From assembly GCF_000230555.1 (NCBI RefSeq), contig NC_016078.1:620001-684000 (forward strand): a stretch of DNA of 64,000 bases, in the 5' to 3' direction. The translations under genes were made by a program, and so were the position numbers. The notes under the pieces were generated by a model that saw nothing but the letters and a program-made list of their open reading frames with translations, made no database searches and was not told the DNA's origin. Positions within the stretch are counted from its first letter, which is position 1; every line of letters begins with the position of its first letter. The DNA is from Pelagibacterium halotolerans B2 (GTDB taxonomy: Bacteria; Pseudomonadota; Alphaproteobacteria; Rhizobiales; Devosiaceae). Below are positions 8,100 to 17,606 of the stretch, one piece after another.

Positions 8100-8900
8100 A
8101 CGACCGTTTCGCTCGAGCCACGCCACGGCGTGCTCGAGCATTTCCCCGGCGTCCACGAGCAAGCTGTCCGCAGCCCCGATTCTGCCCCGCCGCCCGCGGC
8201 CGGTCTCAAGGTAAGTCGTTACGATCGCTGTAAAATAGTCGATACCGTCGAGCTGTGGTGCAACCGCGTCAGAGGTATCGAACTCCTCGCACTTCCGCCA
8301 TATCGTTCCATCCGGGCCGGCAAACGGCACCTCCCAACGCTTGATCCGCTTGTTGGGGATATCGGCCAGATGTTCTGCGTGATGGATCAGCGTCATCGTA
8401 TCGCGCGGCGCCCCGACCATCAGCACCTTGCCTTCGGCTTCCACCAGCCGCGCCAGGGGCGAGGCGGGACCGTAGCCATAGTCGGGCCGATGATCGGCAA
8501 CCAGCCAATCGGCCCTCGCTCCCATGGCCGTCATCGAGGCCCCGGGATTGGCGCTGCGCAGCGCACCCGGCGTGGTTCTGAGGAATTCGGGGAATATCCC
8601 ATGATCTCGAACCGCCCGTGAGCGTGCCGGATCGAAACCGGCGATCCTGTCGCGCCAGGCGGTCGGCACGCGGCCGGCCTCATCGAGCAGGTCTTCGTAT
8701 CGGGCATCCCAGTCGGTATAGGCCATTATGCTGCCCCTGGACCCGACGGCCTTCAAGAGCGCATCGATCAGCGTATCGGGGCCATTGATAAGGTTGCCCA
8801 CCGTGCTCATGGCGGCATGCACCATGACGATATGGCCGGGCCGGATCCCGATTTCGGAAAGGTCGGCTACGAGATCGGTCGAGGATAGAAAATCGGACAT
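8097..8900 (-). CDS. AAC(3)-family aminoglycoside N-acetyltransferase-like protein
   Basis: About 267 residues of the antibiotic_NAT fold. Recognisable blocks are VMVHAAMSTVG near the N-terminus (acetyl-CoA pocket), the central SANPGASMTAMGARADWL, YGPASPLARLVEAEGKVLMVG, and the family block TLIHHAEHLA with its conserved histidine and glutamate. These enzymes acetylate the 3-amino group of aminoglycosides, but many chromosomal homologues have unknown natural substrates and confer little resistance. The ATG at 8900 is chosen; a GTG at 8912 is possible. The stop codon lies inside repeat copy A. Whether it is a true resistance enzyme cannot be told from sequence. Confidence 0.85.
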   Translation of the reverse strand: MSDFLSSTDLVADLSEIGIRPGHIVMVHAAMSTVGNLINGPDTLIDALLKAVGSRGSIMAYTDWDARYEDLLDEAGRVPTAWRDRIAGFDPARSRAVRDHGIFPEFLRTTPGALRSANPGASMTAMGARADWLVADHRPDYGYGPASPLARLVEAEGKVLMVGAPRDTMTLIHHAEHLADIPNKRIKRWEVPFAGPDGTIWRKCEEFDTSDAVAPQLDGIDYFTAIVTTYLETGRGRRGRIGAADSLLVDAGEMLEHAVAWLERNGR

Positions 8901-9115
8901 GCGAACGCTCACGAGAGAGTGAACGCAAGTTTAAGCGCCGGGGCGCCGTTCGCCAACGTGCTTAACGCGGCCTTAAGTCCATTCAGGCAGTTTTAAACCA
9001 TAGAGTTGGTTTCAGTAGCGCAGGCGCACCGTGCTGTCCGTTGGGGGCGGGACAGCGTATCGCCACAAAGACGTGGCAGTGTGGGCTTGCGATTGGAAGT
9101 GGAAAAGGCCCCTCC

Positions 9116-10339
9116 ATGCGTAACGCTGCCCCTGCCGTCGATTTTCCCGTTCTTTCGCGCCGCCGTGCGATGGCGCTGGCCCTGGGTGCCGGTGCGGCCC
9201 TGGTGCTGCCCCGTCCGGCCTTTGCCAATGTCTCCGATTTCGTTGCCTCGGTCTGGCCTGAAGCGTCCTCGCGTGGCGTTTCCCGCGCCATATTCGAGCA
9301 GGCCTTTGCAGGCTTTACGCCGTCCGACCGCATCATGAGCCTGACGCGCAGCCAGCCCGAAATGGTCAAGACGACGGGCCAATATGTAGCGGATGCCGTC
9401 TCGTCAACGCGCGTTTCGACCGGCCGGAGCATGCGCGGTGAATGGAACCAGACCCTGGGTGCAACCCAGCAGCGCTATGGCATTCAACCCGAAATCGTTC
9501 TGGCCATCTGGGGCATGGAAACCAATTACGGCTCCTACATGGGCGGCAACAACGTCATCCATGCGCTCGCGACGTTGACTTATGGCAATTACCGGCGCGA
9601 CTTCTTCAAGAACGAGCTTCTGACCGCGCTGCAGATCTTGCAGGCGGGCCATGTGGCAGCCCCGCAGATGGTCGGTTCCTGGGCCGGCGCGATGGGGCAT
9701 ACCCAGTTCATGCCCTCGAGCTTTATGGCCTACGCCGTCGATTACAACGGCAATGGCAGGCGCGATATCTGGAATTCGGTTCCAGACGCATTGGCCTCGG
9801 CGGCCAACTATCTGAAATCGCATGGCTGGCGGAACGGGGAAACCTGGGGCTACGAAGTGCAACTGCCCTCCAATTTCGATTACGGGCGCGCCTGGGATAT
9901 CGGACGCCAGTCCCTCGGTCAGTGGGAAGCGATGGGTGTCCGGCGTACGGGCGGACGTACCTTCCCGCGCCCGGGAGATGCGGGGCGCATCTTCATGCCA
10001 TCGGGTGGCAGCGGTCCGGTGTTTTTGTTGCTCGCCAATTTCGACGTCATCAAACGCTACAACAACTCCGACAATTACGCGCTGGCCGTCGGCCATCTCG
10101 CCGACCGGATTCTTGGCGTAGGTCCGTTTATCCGCCCTTTTCCCGCCAATGAAACCGGCTTGACCCGTGCCCAGCGCGAGGAGCTGCAGGGCCTTCTCAA
10201 CCGGCGGGGATATGATGTCGGTTCGCCTGACGGGATCATCGGGCCAAAAACCCGCCAGGGCATCATTGCGTTCCAGCGCTCAGCCGGTCTTCTGGCCGAT
10301 GGCCACGCATCGAGCAGCCTGCTTTCCACGCTACGCTAA
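9116..10339 (+). CDS. Tat-exported lytic murein transglycosylase (MltB type)
   Basis: A 407-residue periplasmic enzyme that cleaves peptidoglycan between MurNAc and GlcNAc with formation of 1,6-anhydroMurNAc. The N-terminus carries a twin-arginine signal (SRRRAMALALGAG, cleavage near FA-N). The catalytic SLT_2 domain has the general acid Glu135 in GMETNYGSYMGG and the GHTQFMPSSF block. Residues from about 340 form a PG_binding_1 domain (LNRRGYDVGSPDGIIGPKTR). The start at 9116 gives the normal Tat n-region; an upstream in-frame codon at 9041 adds sequence without a family match. The gene is transcribed alone. Confidence 0.92.
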   Translation: MRNAAPAVDFPVLSRRRAMALALGAGAALVLPRPAFANVSDFVASVWPEASSRGVSRAIFEQAFAGFTPSDRIMSLTRSQPEMVKTTGQYVADAVSSTRVSTGRSMRGEWNQTLGATQQRYGIQPEIVLAIWGMETNYGSYMGGNNVIHALATLTYGNYRRDFFKNELLTALQILQAGHVAAPQMVGSWAGAMGHTQFMPSSFMAYAVDYNGNGRRDIWNSVPDALASAANYLKSHGWRNGETWGYEVQLPSNFDYGRAWDIGRQSLGQWEAMGVRRTGGRTFPRPGDAGRIFMPSGGSGPVFLLLANFDVIKRYNNSDNYALAVGHLADRILGVGPFIRPFPANETGLTRAQREELQGLLNRRGYDVGSPDGIIGPKTRQGIIAFQRSAGLLADGHASSSLLSTLR

Positions 10340-10447
10340 AGTGGCCGGAAGTGAGAACCGGGTAACCATACAACCGGGTGAACCTCCATGGTCCGTGCGA
10401 TTCAAGGTAGTCTCTTGTGTCGACCCGGTGGGAAAGAGGACCGGCCC

Positions 10448-11485
10448 ATGGCTAAGGACATATCGACGGGGGAAGAGGGGAGACTGGCGGCGCTGAACCG
10501 GCTGACTGCCGCCCTGGTGGGTCCGATCGATTCCCTGGACCACATACTGGAACTCGCCCGGATCAGTATCGCTCCGATGGTGGCGATTTCCATAGTCGAC
10601 CGAAACGTAGAGATTGTCCTTGCCGCCGCCGGCCTGACCTATCAGCGGATCGAGCGGGAGCGATCCCTTGCGGCGCTGAGTCTCGATCTGGGGCATCCCC
10701 TTGTCATTGAAAATGTTGCAGCAGACCCGCGCTGCAGCGGACTTGAATGCAATCCCGGTGGCGTGCGTGTCGGTTCCTGCCTCATCGTTCCGCTTCAAAC
10801 CGCCGACGGTTATGTCGTCGGCGCGCTGATGATGATGGATGACCACCCGCGTTCGTTCGGCGAACGGGAGATCGCACTGGCCGGTCATCTGGCCCATCTC
10901 GTGATGTCCGAACTGATATCGCACCAGCCAGGCGAACTCGACTACCTGACCGGTGCCCTGACGCGCAGGAACTTCCGCATGGAGGTCGATCGCGAATATG
11001 CACGTGCGCTGCGCTACGATCGGCCGGCAACGCTGATCTTTGTCGATATCGATGGATTTCAAAGGGTAAATGCGGCTTTCGGCGGAGAAATCGCAGACGA
11101 GGTTCTCAAGTCCGTGGCCAATCGTGCAGCGGAATGTCTTCGGGCCACCGACCGCCTCGGCAGGTTGGGGGGAGAAGAATTCGGCATGCTCCTGCCCGAA
11201 ACCATGGCCTATGAGGCCAGCCAGTGCGCTGAACGCCTTCGCGAGGAAATCGGCGGATTGCGCTTCCGGTATTCGGACAAGGTCATTTCGGTCACCGCGA
11301 GCTTTGGCATCGCTCCATTCGACCCCAGGCTGGGATCGGCGATACAGTGGTTTGCCCAGGCCGATATCGCCCTTTATGCTTCAAAAAAGGCAGGCCGCAA
11401 CTGCGTCAGCTTTGCCGCATTGCCAAAAAGCCCCGGCCCAACACCCGAGGAGGGCGAAGAGCCCAGGCCGCCGGGCATTCATTGA
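10448..11485 (+). CDS. GAF-GGDEF diguanylate cyclase
   Basis: A 345-residue cytoplasmic protein with no transmembrane helix. Residues about 15-165 form a GAF-type sensor domain (HPLVIENVAADPRC and CLIVPLQTADGYVVGALMMMD blocks). Residues about 170-330 form a GGDEF domain beginning DYLTGALTRRNF, with metal-binding IFVDIDGF and the active-site motif GGEEF near residue 241. The intact motif predicts synthesis of cyclic di-GMP from two GTP. No RxxD inhibitory site is visible five residues before the motif. The ATG at 10448 follows an AAAGAGGA ribosome site. Given the curli genes earlier in the window a biofilm role is attractive, but there is no direct link. Confidence 0.92.
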   Translation: MAKDISTGEEGRLAALNRLTAALVGPIDSLDHILELARISIAPMVAISIVDRNVEIVLAAAGLTYQRIERERSLAALSLDLGHPLVIENVAADPRCSGLECNPGGVRVGSCLIVPLQTADGYVVGALMMMDDHPRSFGEREIALAGHLAHLVMSELISHQPGELDYLTGALTRRNFRMEVDREYARALRYDRPATLIFVDIDGFQRVNAAFGGEIADEVLKSVANRAAECLRATDRLGRLGGEEFGMLLPETMAYEASQCAERLREEIGGLRFRYSDKVISVTASFGIAPFDPRLGSAIQWFAQADIALYASKKAGRNCVSFAALPKSPGPTPEEGEEPRPPGIH

Positions 11486-11590
11486 GGCTCACGCGCCGTT
11501 GCCTTGAATCTTTGCGCCCCGCTCACCATTATGCTCGGACGGCTTATCTCTGGCCGTCGGATTGAGATGAAAGCAGAGAAGGCGGCAGGC

Positions 11591-12280
11591 ATGAGCGCAA
11601 ATACAGCCCGCAGCGCCGGTGCGTATGTCCTGAGAAACAGGCGCGCCTTCACGCTTGCCGAATTGATTGCCGATGGCGTGGTTCACGGCGTCGGCCTGCT
11701 GGTGGCAATCATTGCCGGCACTGTCCTGATCACCCTGGCGGTCGTACACGCCACGGGCGCCGAAATTGCTGCCGCGGCCGTTTATGTGGGTTCCTTTGTC
11801 GCCTTGCTCAGCGCGTCCATGGCTTTCAATCTCTGTCCGCGGGGCCCGATCAAGGCATGGCTGGCGCGAATAGATCAGGCTGCGATTTTTCTGTTTATTG
11901 CCGGCAGTTATACTCCGCTGCTGGTCGTGCTGGGCGATATTCCCATAGCCGACAGATTGCTGATTTTCGTCTGGGCGACGGCTCTGATCGGAATTGCGCT
12001 CAAGCTCCTGGTGCCGCAGCATTTCGGGCGGCTCGCCATCCCGTTCTACCTCGCCATCGGCTGGAGCGGCATCCTGGCCTTCCAGGCATTGGCCGCAGCG
12101 CTCCCCGCCACGGCTCTCTGGCTGCTGGTCGCGGGCGGTGTGGCCTATTCGGCGGGCATCATTTTCCACCTATGGGAAAAACTGGCCTTCCAGAATGTGC
12201 TGTGGCACGCCTTCGTCGTGACGGGGGCGACCTTGCACCTGATCGCGGTGTATGAAGCGATGGTCATCAGCCGGATTTAG
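11591..12280 (+). CDS. Hemolysin III/PAQR-type membrane protein
   Basis: A protein of about 229 residues with seven predicted membrane helices. Family blocks present are ADGVVHGVG at the start, the DQAAIFLFIAGSYTPL segment and a C-terminal HLWEKL...WHAFVV block. In most PAQR/HlyIII proteins three histidines bind zinc (S-x3-H and H-x3-H). Here the first block reads SMAFN and the last NVLWH, so two of the three histidines are asparagine; I recall similar substitutions in an alphaproteobacterial subgroup. In-frame ATGs at 11504 and 11567 are alternatives; 11591 has an AGAAGG site upstream. The name does not prove haemolytic activity. Confidence 0.85.
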   Translation: MSANTARSAGAYVLRNRRAFTLAELIADGVVHGVGLLVAIIAGTVLITLAVVHATGAEIAAAAVYVGSFVALLSASMAFNLCPRGPIKAWLARIDQAAIFLFIAGSYTPLLVVLGDIPIADRLLIFVWATALIGIALKLLVPQHFGRLAIPFYLAIGWSGILAFQALAAALPATALWLLVAGGVAYSAGIIFHLWEKLAFQNVLWHAFVVTGATLHLIAVYEAMVISRI

Positions 12281-12296
12281 GGCAGGGCTGGTGGCT

Positions 12297-14102
12297 TTAC
12301 GCCACCAACCCCTTGGTCAATTCCAGCGCCTGTTTTTCGAACAGCCGCCGGTAAATGCCACCCTCGCGGCGGATCAGAGCCAAGTGATCGCCTTCCTCGA
12401 CGATCCTGCCCTTGTCGAACACGAGAATCCGATCAAGCGCCCGGACGGTCGAAAGCCGGTGTGCGATGACCAGCGTGGTGCGGCCGGTCATCAGGCGCTC
12501 GATGGCCTGCTGGATCAGCAATTCGCTCTCGGAATCCAGGCTCGAGGTCGCCTCGTCCAGGATCAGGATCGGGTTGTTGGCCAGAAACGCCCGCGCGATC
12601 GCCACGCGCTGGCGTTCCCCGCCCGAAAGCTTGACGCCGCGCTCTCCCACAAGGGTTTCATAGCCCTTGGGCAGGGCGACGATGAAGTCGTGGGCGTTGG
12701 CCATCCGGGCAGCTTCGATCACCTCGGCGCGCGTCGCATCGGGCCGCGCATAGGCGATATTGTCGGCCAGGGTCCTGTGAAACAGGATGGGTTCCTGTTG
12801 CACGATGGCGATTTGGCCGCGCAGGCTTGCCTGTGTGTGCTCGGCGATATTCTGTCCGTCGATCAGGATCCGGCCGTCATTGATGTCGTAAAGGCGCTGG
12901 ATCAGCTTGACAAAGGTGGTCTTGCCCGAGCCCGAATGCCCAACGAGACCGATGCGCTCGCCCGGTTCGATCTTGACCGAGAAATCCTTGTAGAGCGGAT
13001 TGTCGTGCCCGCCATACTGGAAGGTCACCCGATCGAACGCGACCGCGCCCCGGCCAATGCGGATCGGCGTGGCGCCGGCCCTGTCGGCAACGCCGAAAGG
13101 CGCGGCATCGAGTTCGACCAGTTCCTCCATCTCGTTGACCGAGCGTTGCAGGTTGCGGAAATGCATGCCGACGTCCTGCAAATAGCCCTGCAGGACGAAA
13201 AACGAGGTCAGCACGAACGTGATATCGCCAGCGTTCGCCACGCCTTGCATCCAGAGCACCACGCCGGTGCCCAGGATCGTGGCGCGCAGCACAAGCAGCG
13301 CCGTATCCTGCGTCACGCCGTTGAGGTTGTAGCGATTCCAGGTCCGTAGCGTACGCTTTTGCCACTTGGCGACGACGCCGCCCAACCGGCTTTCCTCGCG
13401 CGTTTCGGCGCCAAAACCCTTGACCACGGCATTGCAGCCGATGGCGTCCGACAATGCCCCGCCCACCTTGGTGTCCCAGGCATTGGAGAGCGTTGCCGCA
13501 GGTGAAACATAGGCCACCGTGATGCCGATGGTTCCGGCGATGAACAGCAGCGATCCAAGCCCGATCACCAGGCCCATGACCGGCCAGAACGAGGCCAGCA
13601 ATATCGTTGTGCCCACGAGCATGATCGTCGAGGGAAACAGCGCGACAAGCAGCGTGTCGTTGAGCAGGTCGAGCGACCACATGCCGCGCGTGATCTTGCG
13701 GACCGTGGAACCGGCAAAGGTATTGGCGTGCCAGTCGGTGGAGAACCGCTGCACGCGGTGGAAGGTCTCGTTGACCACGTCCGCCATCATGAAAAGCGTG
13801 AGCCGGATGATGTTGCGGAAGGCGCCGAACCGCAGGACGACCGCAGTCGCGCCGAGGGCAACAAGAATGCCCAGCGCCGAGAACGCGGCCTCCTGTGTGC
13901 CTTCATTGCCCACCGAGCCGGAGGCGATGGCCTCGACAAGGCGGCCGGCGAAATAGGGCGTCATCACGTCGGCCAGCGTCGCCAGTGTAATGAAGCCCAA
14001 GATTGCGGCGATGCGCCAGGGCTGGCGACGCCAATGTCTGAAAGTGTAGCCGAGAACTGACCGATAGGTCGCTCCGTTGATATCGAGTTTCTTGCGAGTC
14101 AT
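12297..14102 (-). CDS. ABC exporter, fused membrane and ATPase domains
   Basis: A 601-residue half-transporter. The first 330 residues form a six-helix exporter membrane domain. The nucleotide-binding domain follows, with Walker [10 protein letters not shown], a Q-loop near IVQQEP, signature LSGGERQR, Walker [13 protein letters not shown] and the switch histidine in VIAHRLSTV. It would work as a homodimer like MsbA, exporting lipid or drug substrates; the substrate cannot be read from sequence. Start 14102 is chosen because the conserved sequence begins there; ATG 14129 is an alternative. It is convergent with the hemolysin III gene (16-base gap). Confidence 0.92.
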   Translation of the reverse strand: MTRKKLDINGATYRSVLGYTFRHWRRQPWRIAAILGFITLATLADVMTPYFAGRLVEAIASGSVGNEGTQEAAFSALGILVALGATAVVLRFGAFRNIIRLTLFMMADVVNETFHRVQRFSTDWHANTFAGSTVRKITRGMWSLDLLNDTLLVALFPSTIMLVGTTILLASFWPVMGLVIGLGSLLFIAGTIGITVAYVSPAATLSNAWDTKVGGALSDAIGCNAVVKGFGAETREESRLGGVVAKWQKRTLRTWNRYNLNGVTQDTALLVLRATILGTGVVLWMQGVANAGDITFVLTSFFVLQGYLQDVGMHFRNLQRSVNEMEELVELDAAPFGVADRAGATPIRIGRGAVAFDRVTFQYGGHDNPLYKDFSVKIEPGERIGLVGHSGSGKTTFVKLIQRLYDINDGRILIDGQNIAEHTQASLRGQIAIVQQEPILFHRTLADNIAYARPDATRAEVIEAARMANAHDFIVALPKGYETLVGERGVKLSGGERQRVAIARAFLANNPILILDEATSSLDSESELLIQQAIERLMTGRTTLVIAHRLSTVRALDRILVFDKGRIVEEGDHLALIRREGGIYRRLFEKQALELTKGLVA

Positions 14103-14429
14103 GGTCCCGTTACCGGTTGCCGCAAACATGCGGACACGCCGGTCCTATGAACTGGAAATGGTATGGCCGAACGACAGACGGACCTGTGGCCGTGTGGCGG
14201 TCGCTTGAAATTTATGGAAGATGCGTGGCGGCCTTTAGAGGCGGCGGACGCGGGGCATGGCCGGCAACCTAACGGTGGCGCTCATAACCCTGGGAGGGTG
14301 CGATGATGCTCGTCAATGCAACGCCTCCTTGTTGGTTTGCGCCAAACGAAGCACTTCTTATAAATGCGGAAAAAAGTCTCGCCAAGGGCCTTTGCGTAGA
14401 AAAATTTGCTCAGCGGGGCTGGCGGCGAG
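14103..14429. other. 327-base intergenic region upstream of the ABC exporter
   Basis: No convincing gene was found here. A plus-strand frame starting after GGGAGGG at 14292-14298 runs antisense into the EamA gene and looks like a shadow. On the minus strand AAGGAGG is followed by a 15-codon TTG-started frame, too short to judge. The region should hold the exporter promoter, but no clear box is visible. Confidence 0.4.
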
Positions 14430-15392
14430 TCAGGTGCGCTGGTTTTCCATGTCCTGCCTTTCGGCGGCGATATCGGTATCGGCGGTCGTGACGGGACGGA
14501 CGGCCTCCTTTGCCAATTGGCGCTCGCGCAACCAGATATAGAGCCCGGACCCGATGACGACGGGTCCACCGACAAACAGCCAGACCGTGGGCGGCTGATT
14601 GAAGATCAACCAGCTCGAAAGCGTCATCCAGACGATCTGGCTGTATCCGAACGGCGCCAGAACCGATGCCGGAGCGTAGCGATGCGCCACGATCGAAATC
14701 TGGTGGCCCGTCATGGCGGCCAATCCAACGCCGAGAAAGATCATCCAGGCAAATGGCCCATCGGGCCATGTCCAATTGGCCAGGGCAAACGGCAACAGGC
14801 AGACCGTGCCCACCAGCCCGGCATAGAGTTGCAGGCTGGCGGTTGTTTCGGTTTCCGTCAGCTTGCGTGTCAGGATGAAATAAAGGCCAGCCGACAAGAT
14901 GCTGCCCAGCGACAGAAAGATCGCCCAATGGAAGCTGGCATCCCAGGGCTGGATAATGATGATGATGCCGATAAAGCCAACGAAAATGGCCACCCACCGG
15001 CGCCAGCCGACCTGTTCGCCCAGGAACGGCACCGAGAGCGCCGTGATGAGCAGCGGCATGCCGAACATGATCGAGGAGGTTACCGTCAGCGGCAGATAGA
15101 GCAGCGCGAAGAAGTTGAACGCCGTCATGCCCAGAAGGCCGAACCCGCGCAGGATCTGCAGGACGGGCCGCTGGGTCCTGAAGCTGGAGAGCCCAAGGCG
15201 CGGCAGCAGCAGTCCGGCCATGAAGGCGAACTGCAGGAAATAGCGTCCGAACGCGACCTGTGTCGGCGGCATGCCAGACAGCGCCATCCATTTGGCGCAG
15301 GTGTCGCAGATCGTGAAGAAGATATAGGTGACAAGCGCCAGGCCGATCGCAAACAAGCGGCGGTCCTGGTGCCCGATGGCCGGACTGGACAT
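14430..15392 (-). CDS. EamA/DMT-family permease
   Basis: A 320-residue integral membrane protein with ten predicted helices arranged as two EamA repeats. Each repeat shows the typical pattern of helix pairs with internal proline and glycine, for example LPLTVTSSIMFGMPLLITALSVP in the first and YAPASVLAPFGYSQIVWM in the second. Members of the drug/metabolite transporter superfamily export amino acids, nucleotide-like compounds or drugs; the substrate is unknown here. It lies 141 bases downstream of ilvD on the same strand, beyond a terminator, so it is probably a separate transcript. Confidence 0.88.
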   Translation of the reverse strand: MSSPAIGHQDRRLFAIGLALVTYIFFTICDTCAKWMALSGMPPTQVAFGRYFLQFAFMAGLLLPRLGLSSFRTQRPVLQILRGFGLLGMTAFNFFALLYLPLTVTSSIMFGMPLLITALSVPFLGEQVGWRRWVAIFVGFIGIIIIIQPWDASFHWAIFLSLGSILSAGLYFILTRKLTETETTASLQLYAGLVGTVCLLPFALANWTWPDGPFAWMIFLGVGLAAMTGHQISIVAHRYAPASVLAPFGYSQIVWMTLSSWLIFNQPPTVWLFVGGPVVIGSGLYIWLRERQLAKEAVRPVTTADTDIAAERQDMENQRT

Positions 15393-15501
15393 GAAATTTG
15401 CCTGGCGGGAACACTAAGGAAGGGCCGAACCTAGCCCAATTGCTCAGCTATGCAAGCCTCCCTTTGAAATTGGGCGCGCCGCATGCTGACGCATTCGAAA
15501 T

Positions 15502-15527
15502 GAAAATGCCGGCTTTGCGGGCCGGCA
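15502..15527 (-). terminator. Terminator after ilvD
   Basis: On the minus strand TGCCGGC and GCCGGCA form a 7-bp stem (15507-15527) around a seven-base loop, followed by TTTTCA. It starts seven bases past the ilvD stop codon and separates ilvD from the EamA gene. Confidence 0.75.
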
Positions 15528-15533
15528 CTTCCC

Positions 15534-17378
15534 TTATTCCGACAGGATGCGGACGGCGCCAAGATCCGCACTCGATGCAAAGGCGGCATAGGCCTTGAGC
15601 GCGGTGGTCACCTTGCGCTTGCGCGGGGCGACGGGCTTCCAGCCCTCGGCACCTTTGGCGTCCATCGCCGCCCGGCGGCGCTGCAACTCGTCGTCGGAGA
15701 CCGCTAGATTGATGGTGCGGTTGGGGATGTCGATTTCGATCCGGTCGCCCGCTTCGACCAGCCCGATTGCGCCGCCCTGGGCTGCCTCGGGGGAGACATG
15801 CCCGATGGAAAGCCCCGATGTGCCGCCGGAAAACCGGCCATCGGTGAGCAGCGCGCAAGCCTTTCCCAGCCCCTTGGACTTGAGATAGCTGGTCGGGTAG
15901 AGCATTTCCTGCATGCCGGGGCCGCCCTTGGGACCTTCATAGCGGATGACGACCACGTCGCCTTCCTTGACCTTGCCGGTCAGAATGCCCGAAACCGCAT
16001 CGTCCTGGCTTTCATAGACAACGGCCGTTCCGGTGAATTTGAGGATGGAATCGTCCACCCCGGCCGTTTTAACCACGCAGCCATTGAGCGCGATATTGCC
16101 CTTGAGCACCGCCAGCCCGCCATCCTTGGAAAAGGCATGCTCGGTGGAGCGAATGACGCCGTCCTTGCGGTCGAGATCGAGTTCGGCCCAACGGTTTTCA
16201 GTGGAGAACGCCTGCGTCGTGCGCACGCCGCCAGGCGCAGCCATGAAGAACTGACGCACGCTTTCCGAATTGGTGCGCGAAATGTCCCAGCGATCGAGCG
16301 CATCGCCCAGCGTCGCACTGTGAACCGTCGGCAGTTCGCGATGCAGCAGATTGGCGCGATCGAGCTGGCCCAGAATGCTCATGATGCCGCCGGCGCGATG
16401 GACGTCTTCCATGTGTACGTCCTGCTTGGCGGGAGCCACCTTGCACAGGACCGGCACCTTGCGCGACAGCGCGTCGATGTCATCCATGGTGAAATCCACC
16501 CCGCCTTCATAGGCGGCGGCCAGGATGTGCAGCACCGTGTTGGTCGAACCGCCCATGGCGATATCGAGCGCCATGGCGTTCTGGAAGGCCTTTTTGGTGA
16601 CGATGGAACGCGGCAGAACGCTTTCGTCGTCCTGTTCGTAATAGCGGCGGGCGAGGTCGACGATCAGATGTCCCGCTTCCAGGAACAGCCGCTTGCGATC
16701 GGCGTGGGTCGCCAGCGTCGAGCCATTGCCCGGCAGCGACAAGCCCAATGCCTCGGTGAGGCAGTTCATGGAATTGGCGGTGAACATGCCCGAGCACGAC
16801 CCGCAGGTCGGGCAGGCGGCTTCCTCGATGGCGGCCACTTCCTCGTCGGTGTAGCTGTCATCGGCAGCAACGACCATGGCGTCGACCAGATCGAGCGCCT
16901 GCAATTTGTCGCGATGGACGACCTTGCCCGCTTCCATGGGACCACCCGAAACGAAGACGACCGGAATATTGAGCCGCATCGCCGCGTTCAGCATGCCGGG
17001 GGTGATCTTGTCGCAATTGGAAATGCAGACCATGGCGTCGGCGCAGTGGGCGTTGACCATGTATTCGACGCTGTCGGCAATCACTTCGCGGCTGGGCAGG
17101 GAATAGAGCATTCCGTCATGGCCCATGGCGATGCCGTCATCGACAGCGATCGTATTGAATTCCTTGGCGACACCGCCGGCGCGCTCGATTTCGCGTGCCA
17201 CCATCTGCCCGAGGTCTTTGAGGTGCACATGGCCCGGCACGAACTGGGTGAAGGAATTGACGACGGCGATGATCGGCTTGCCGAAATCGCCATCCTTCAT
17301 GCCGGTGGCGCGCCAAAGGCCGCGGGCACCGGCCATGTTGCGGCCATGGGTGGTTGTACGGGAGCGATATGCGGGCAT
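15534..17378 (-). CDS. ilvD: Dihydroxy-acid dehydratase
   Basis: A 614-residue enzyme, the usual length for IlvD. It dehydrates 2,3-dihydroxy-isovalerate and 2,3-dihydroxy-3-methylvalerate to the 2-oxo acids in valine and isoleucine synthesis, and uses an iron-sulfur cluster. Both IlvD/Edd signatures are present: [12 protein letters not shown] near residue 120 and the [16 protein letters not shown] block near residue 515. The [17 protein letters not shown] segment carries cluster cysteines. AGGTGACC precedes the ATG. A biosynthetic ilvA lies 25 kb away, so the pathway genes are scattered. Confidence 0.97.
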   Translation of the reverse strand: MPAYRSRTTTHGRNMAGARGLWRATGMKDGDFGKPIIAVVNSFTQFVPGHVHLKDLGQMVAREIERAGGVAKEFNTIAVDDGIAMGHDGMLYSLPSREVIADSVEYMVNAHCADAMVCISNCDKITPGMLNAAMRLNIPVVFVSGGPMEAGKVVHRDKLQALDLVDAMVVAADDSYTDEEVAAIEEAACPTCGSCSGMFTANSMNCLTEALGLSLPGNGSTLATHADRKRLFLEAGHLIVDLARRYYEQDDESVLPRSIVTKKAFQNAMALDIAMGGSTNTVLHILAAAYEGGVDFTMDDIDALSRKVPVLCKVAPAKQDVHMEDVHRAGGIMSILGQLDRANLLHRELPTVHSATLGDALDRWDISRTNSESVRQFFMAAPGGVRTTQAFSTENRWAELDLDRKDGVIRSTEHAFSKDGGLAVLKGNIALNGCVVKTAGVDDSILKFTGTAVVYESQDDAVSGILTGKVKEGDVVVIRYEGPKGGPGMQEMLYPTSYLKSKGLGKACALLTDGRFSGGTSGLSIGHVSPEAAQGGAIGLVEAGDRIEIDIPNRTINLAVSDDELQRRRAAMDAKGAEGWKPVAPRKRKVTTALKAYAAFASSADLGAVRILSE

Positions 17379-17498
17379 GAGGTCACCTGCGAAAAAGAAA
17401 AATTGTCGGCTCTTGGCCGAGTCCGGTTAGTGTCTCCTCGGGCACCACCGGAACCATTCCCTATCTCTAACGCCGCTGGCCCCGAGTGTAAAGATAAA

Positions 17499-17521
17499 CC
17501 GTACCGTAACGTACGGTACGG
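17499..17521. promoter_or_regulatory. Perfect inverted repeat between ilvD and sugar dehydrogenase
   Basis: Two perfect 9-base arms, CCGTACCGT (17499-17507) and ACGGTACGG (17513-17521), flank AACGT. The site lies 121 bases upstream of ilvD and 86 bases upstream of the divergent sorbosone-dehydrogenase-like gene. Its form is like operators of TetR-family repressors. No tetR gene is nearby, so the regulator would act in trans. Function is inferred. Confidence 0.6.
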
Positions 17522-17606
17522 CAAAAAGTTGCAAAGCTCGGTTGCCCGCGGGGGTCGGATCGCGCAATACATCGCCTTTTGGAAGTTTCGCCCCGGGGAG
17601 GGCCTT

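Noticed and set aside
8097..8900. Calling the AAC(3)-like gene an acquired resistance gene.
   Set aside because: Base composition matches its neighbours and no mobile element is next to it other than the small dispersed repeat; it looks like a resident chromosomal homologue.
14303..14491. A 62-codon plus-strand frame after a GGGAGGG ribosome-like site.
   Set aside because: It runs antisense into the end of the EamA gene and has an arginine-rich low-complexity end, as expected for a shadow frame. Not excluded experimentally.
15798..17606. A very long plus-strand open frame reads through the ilvD region into the sugar dehydrogenase gene.
   Set aside because: It is antisense to a fully conserved ilvD and lacks any family sequence before 17607, where a ribosome site and signal-anchor helix begin. 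High-GC codon bias explains it.
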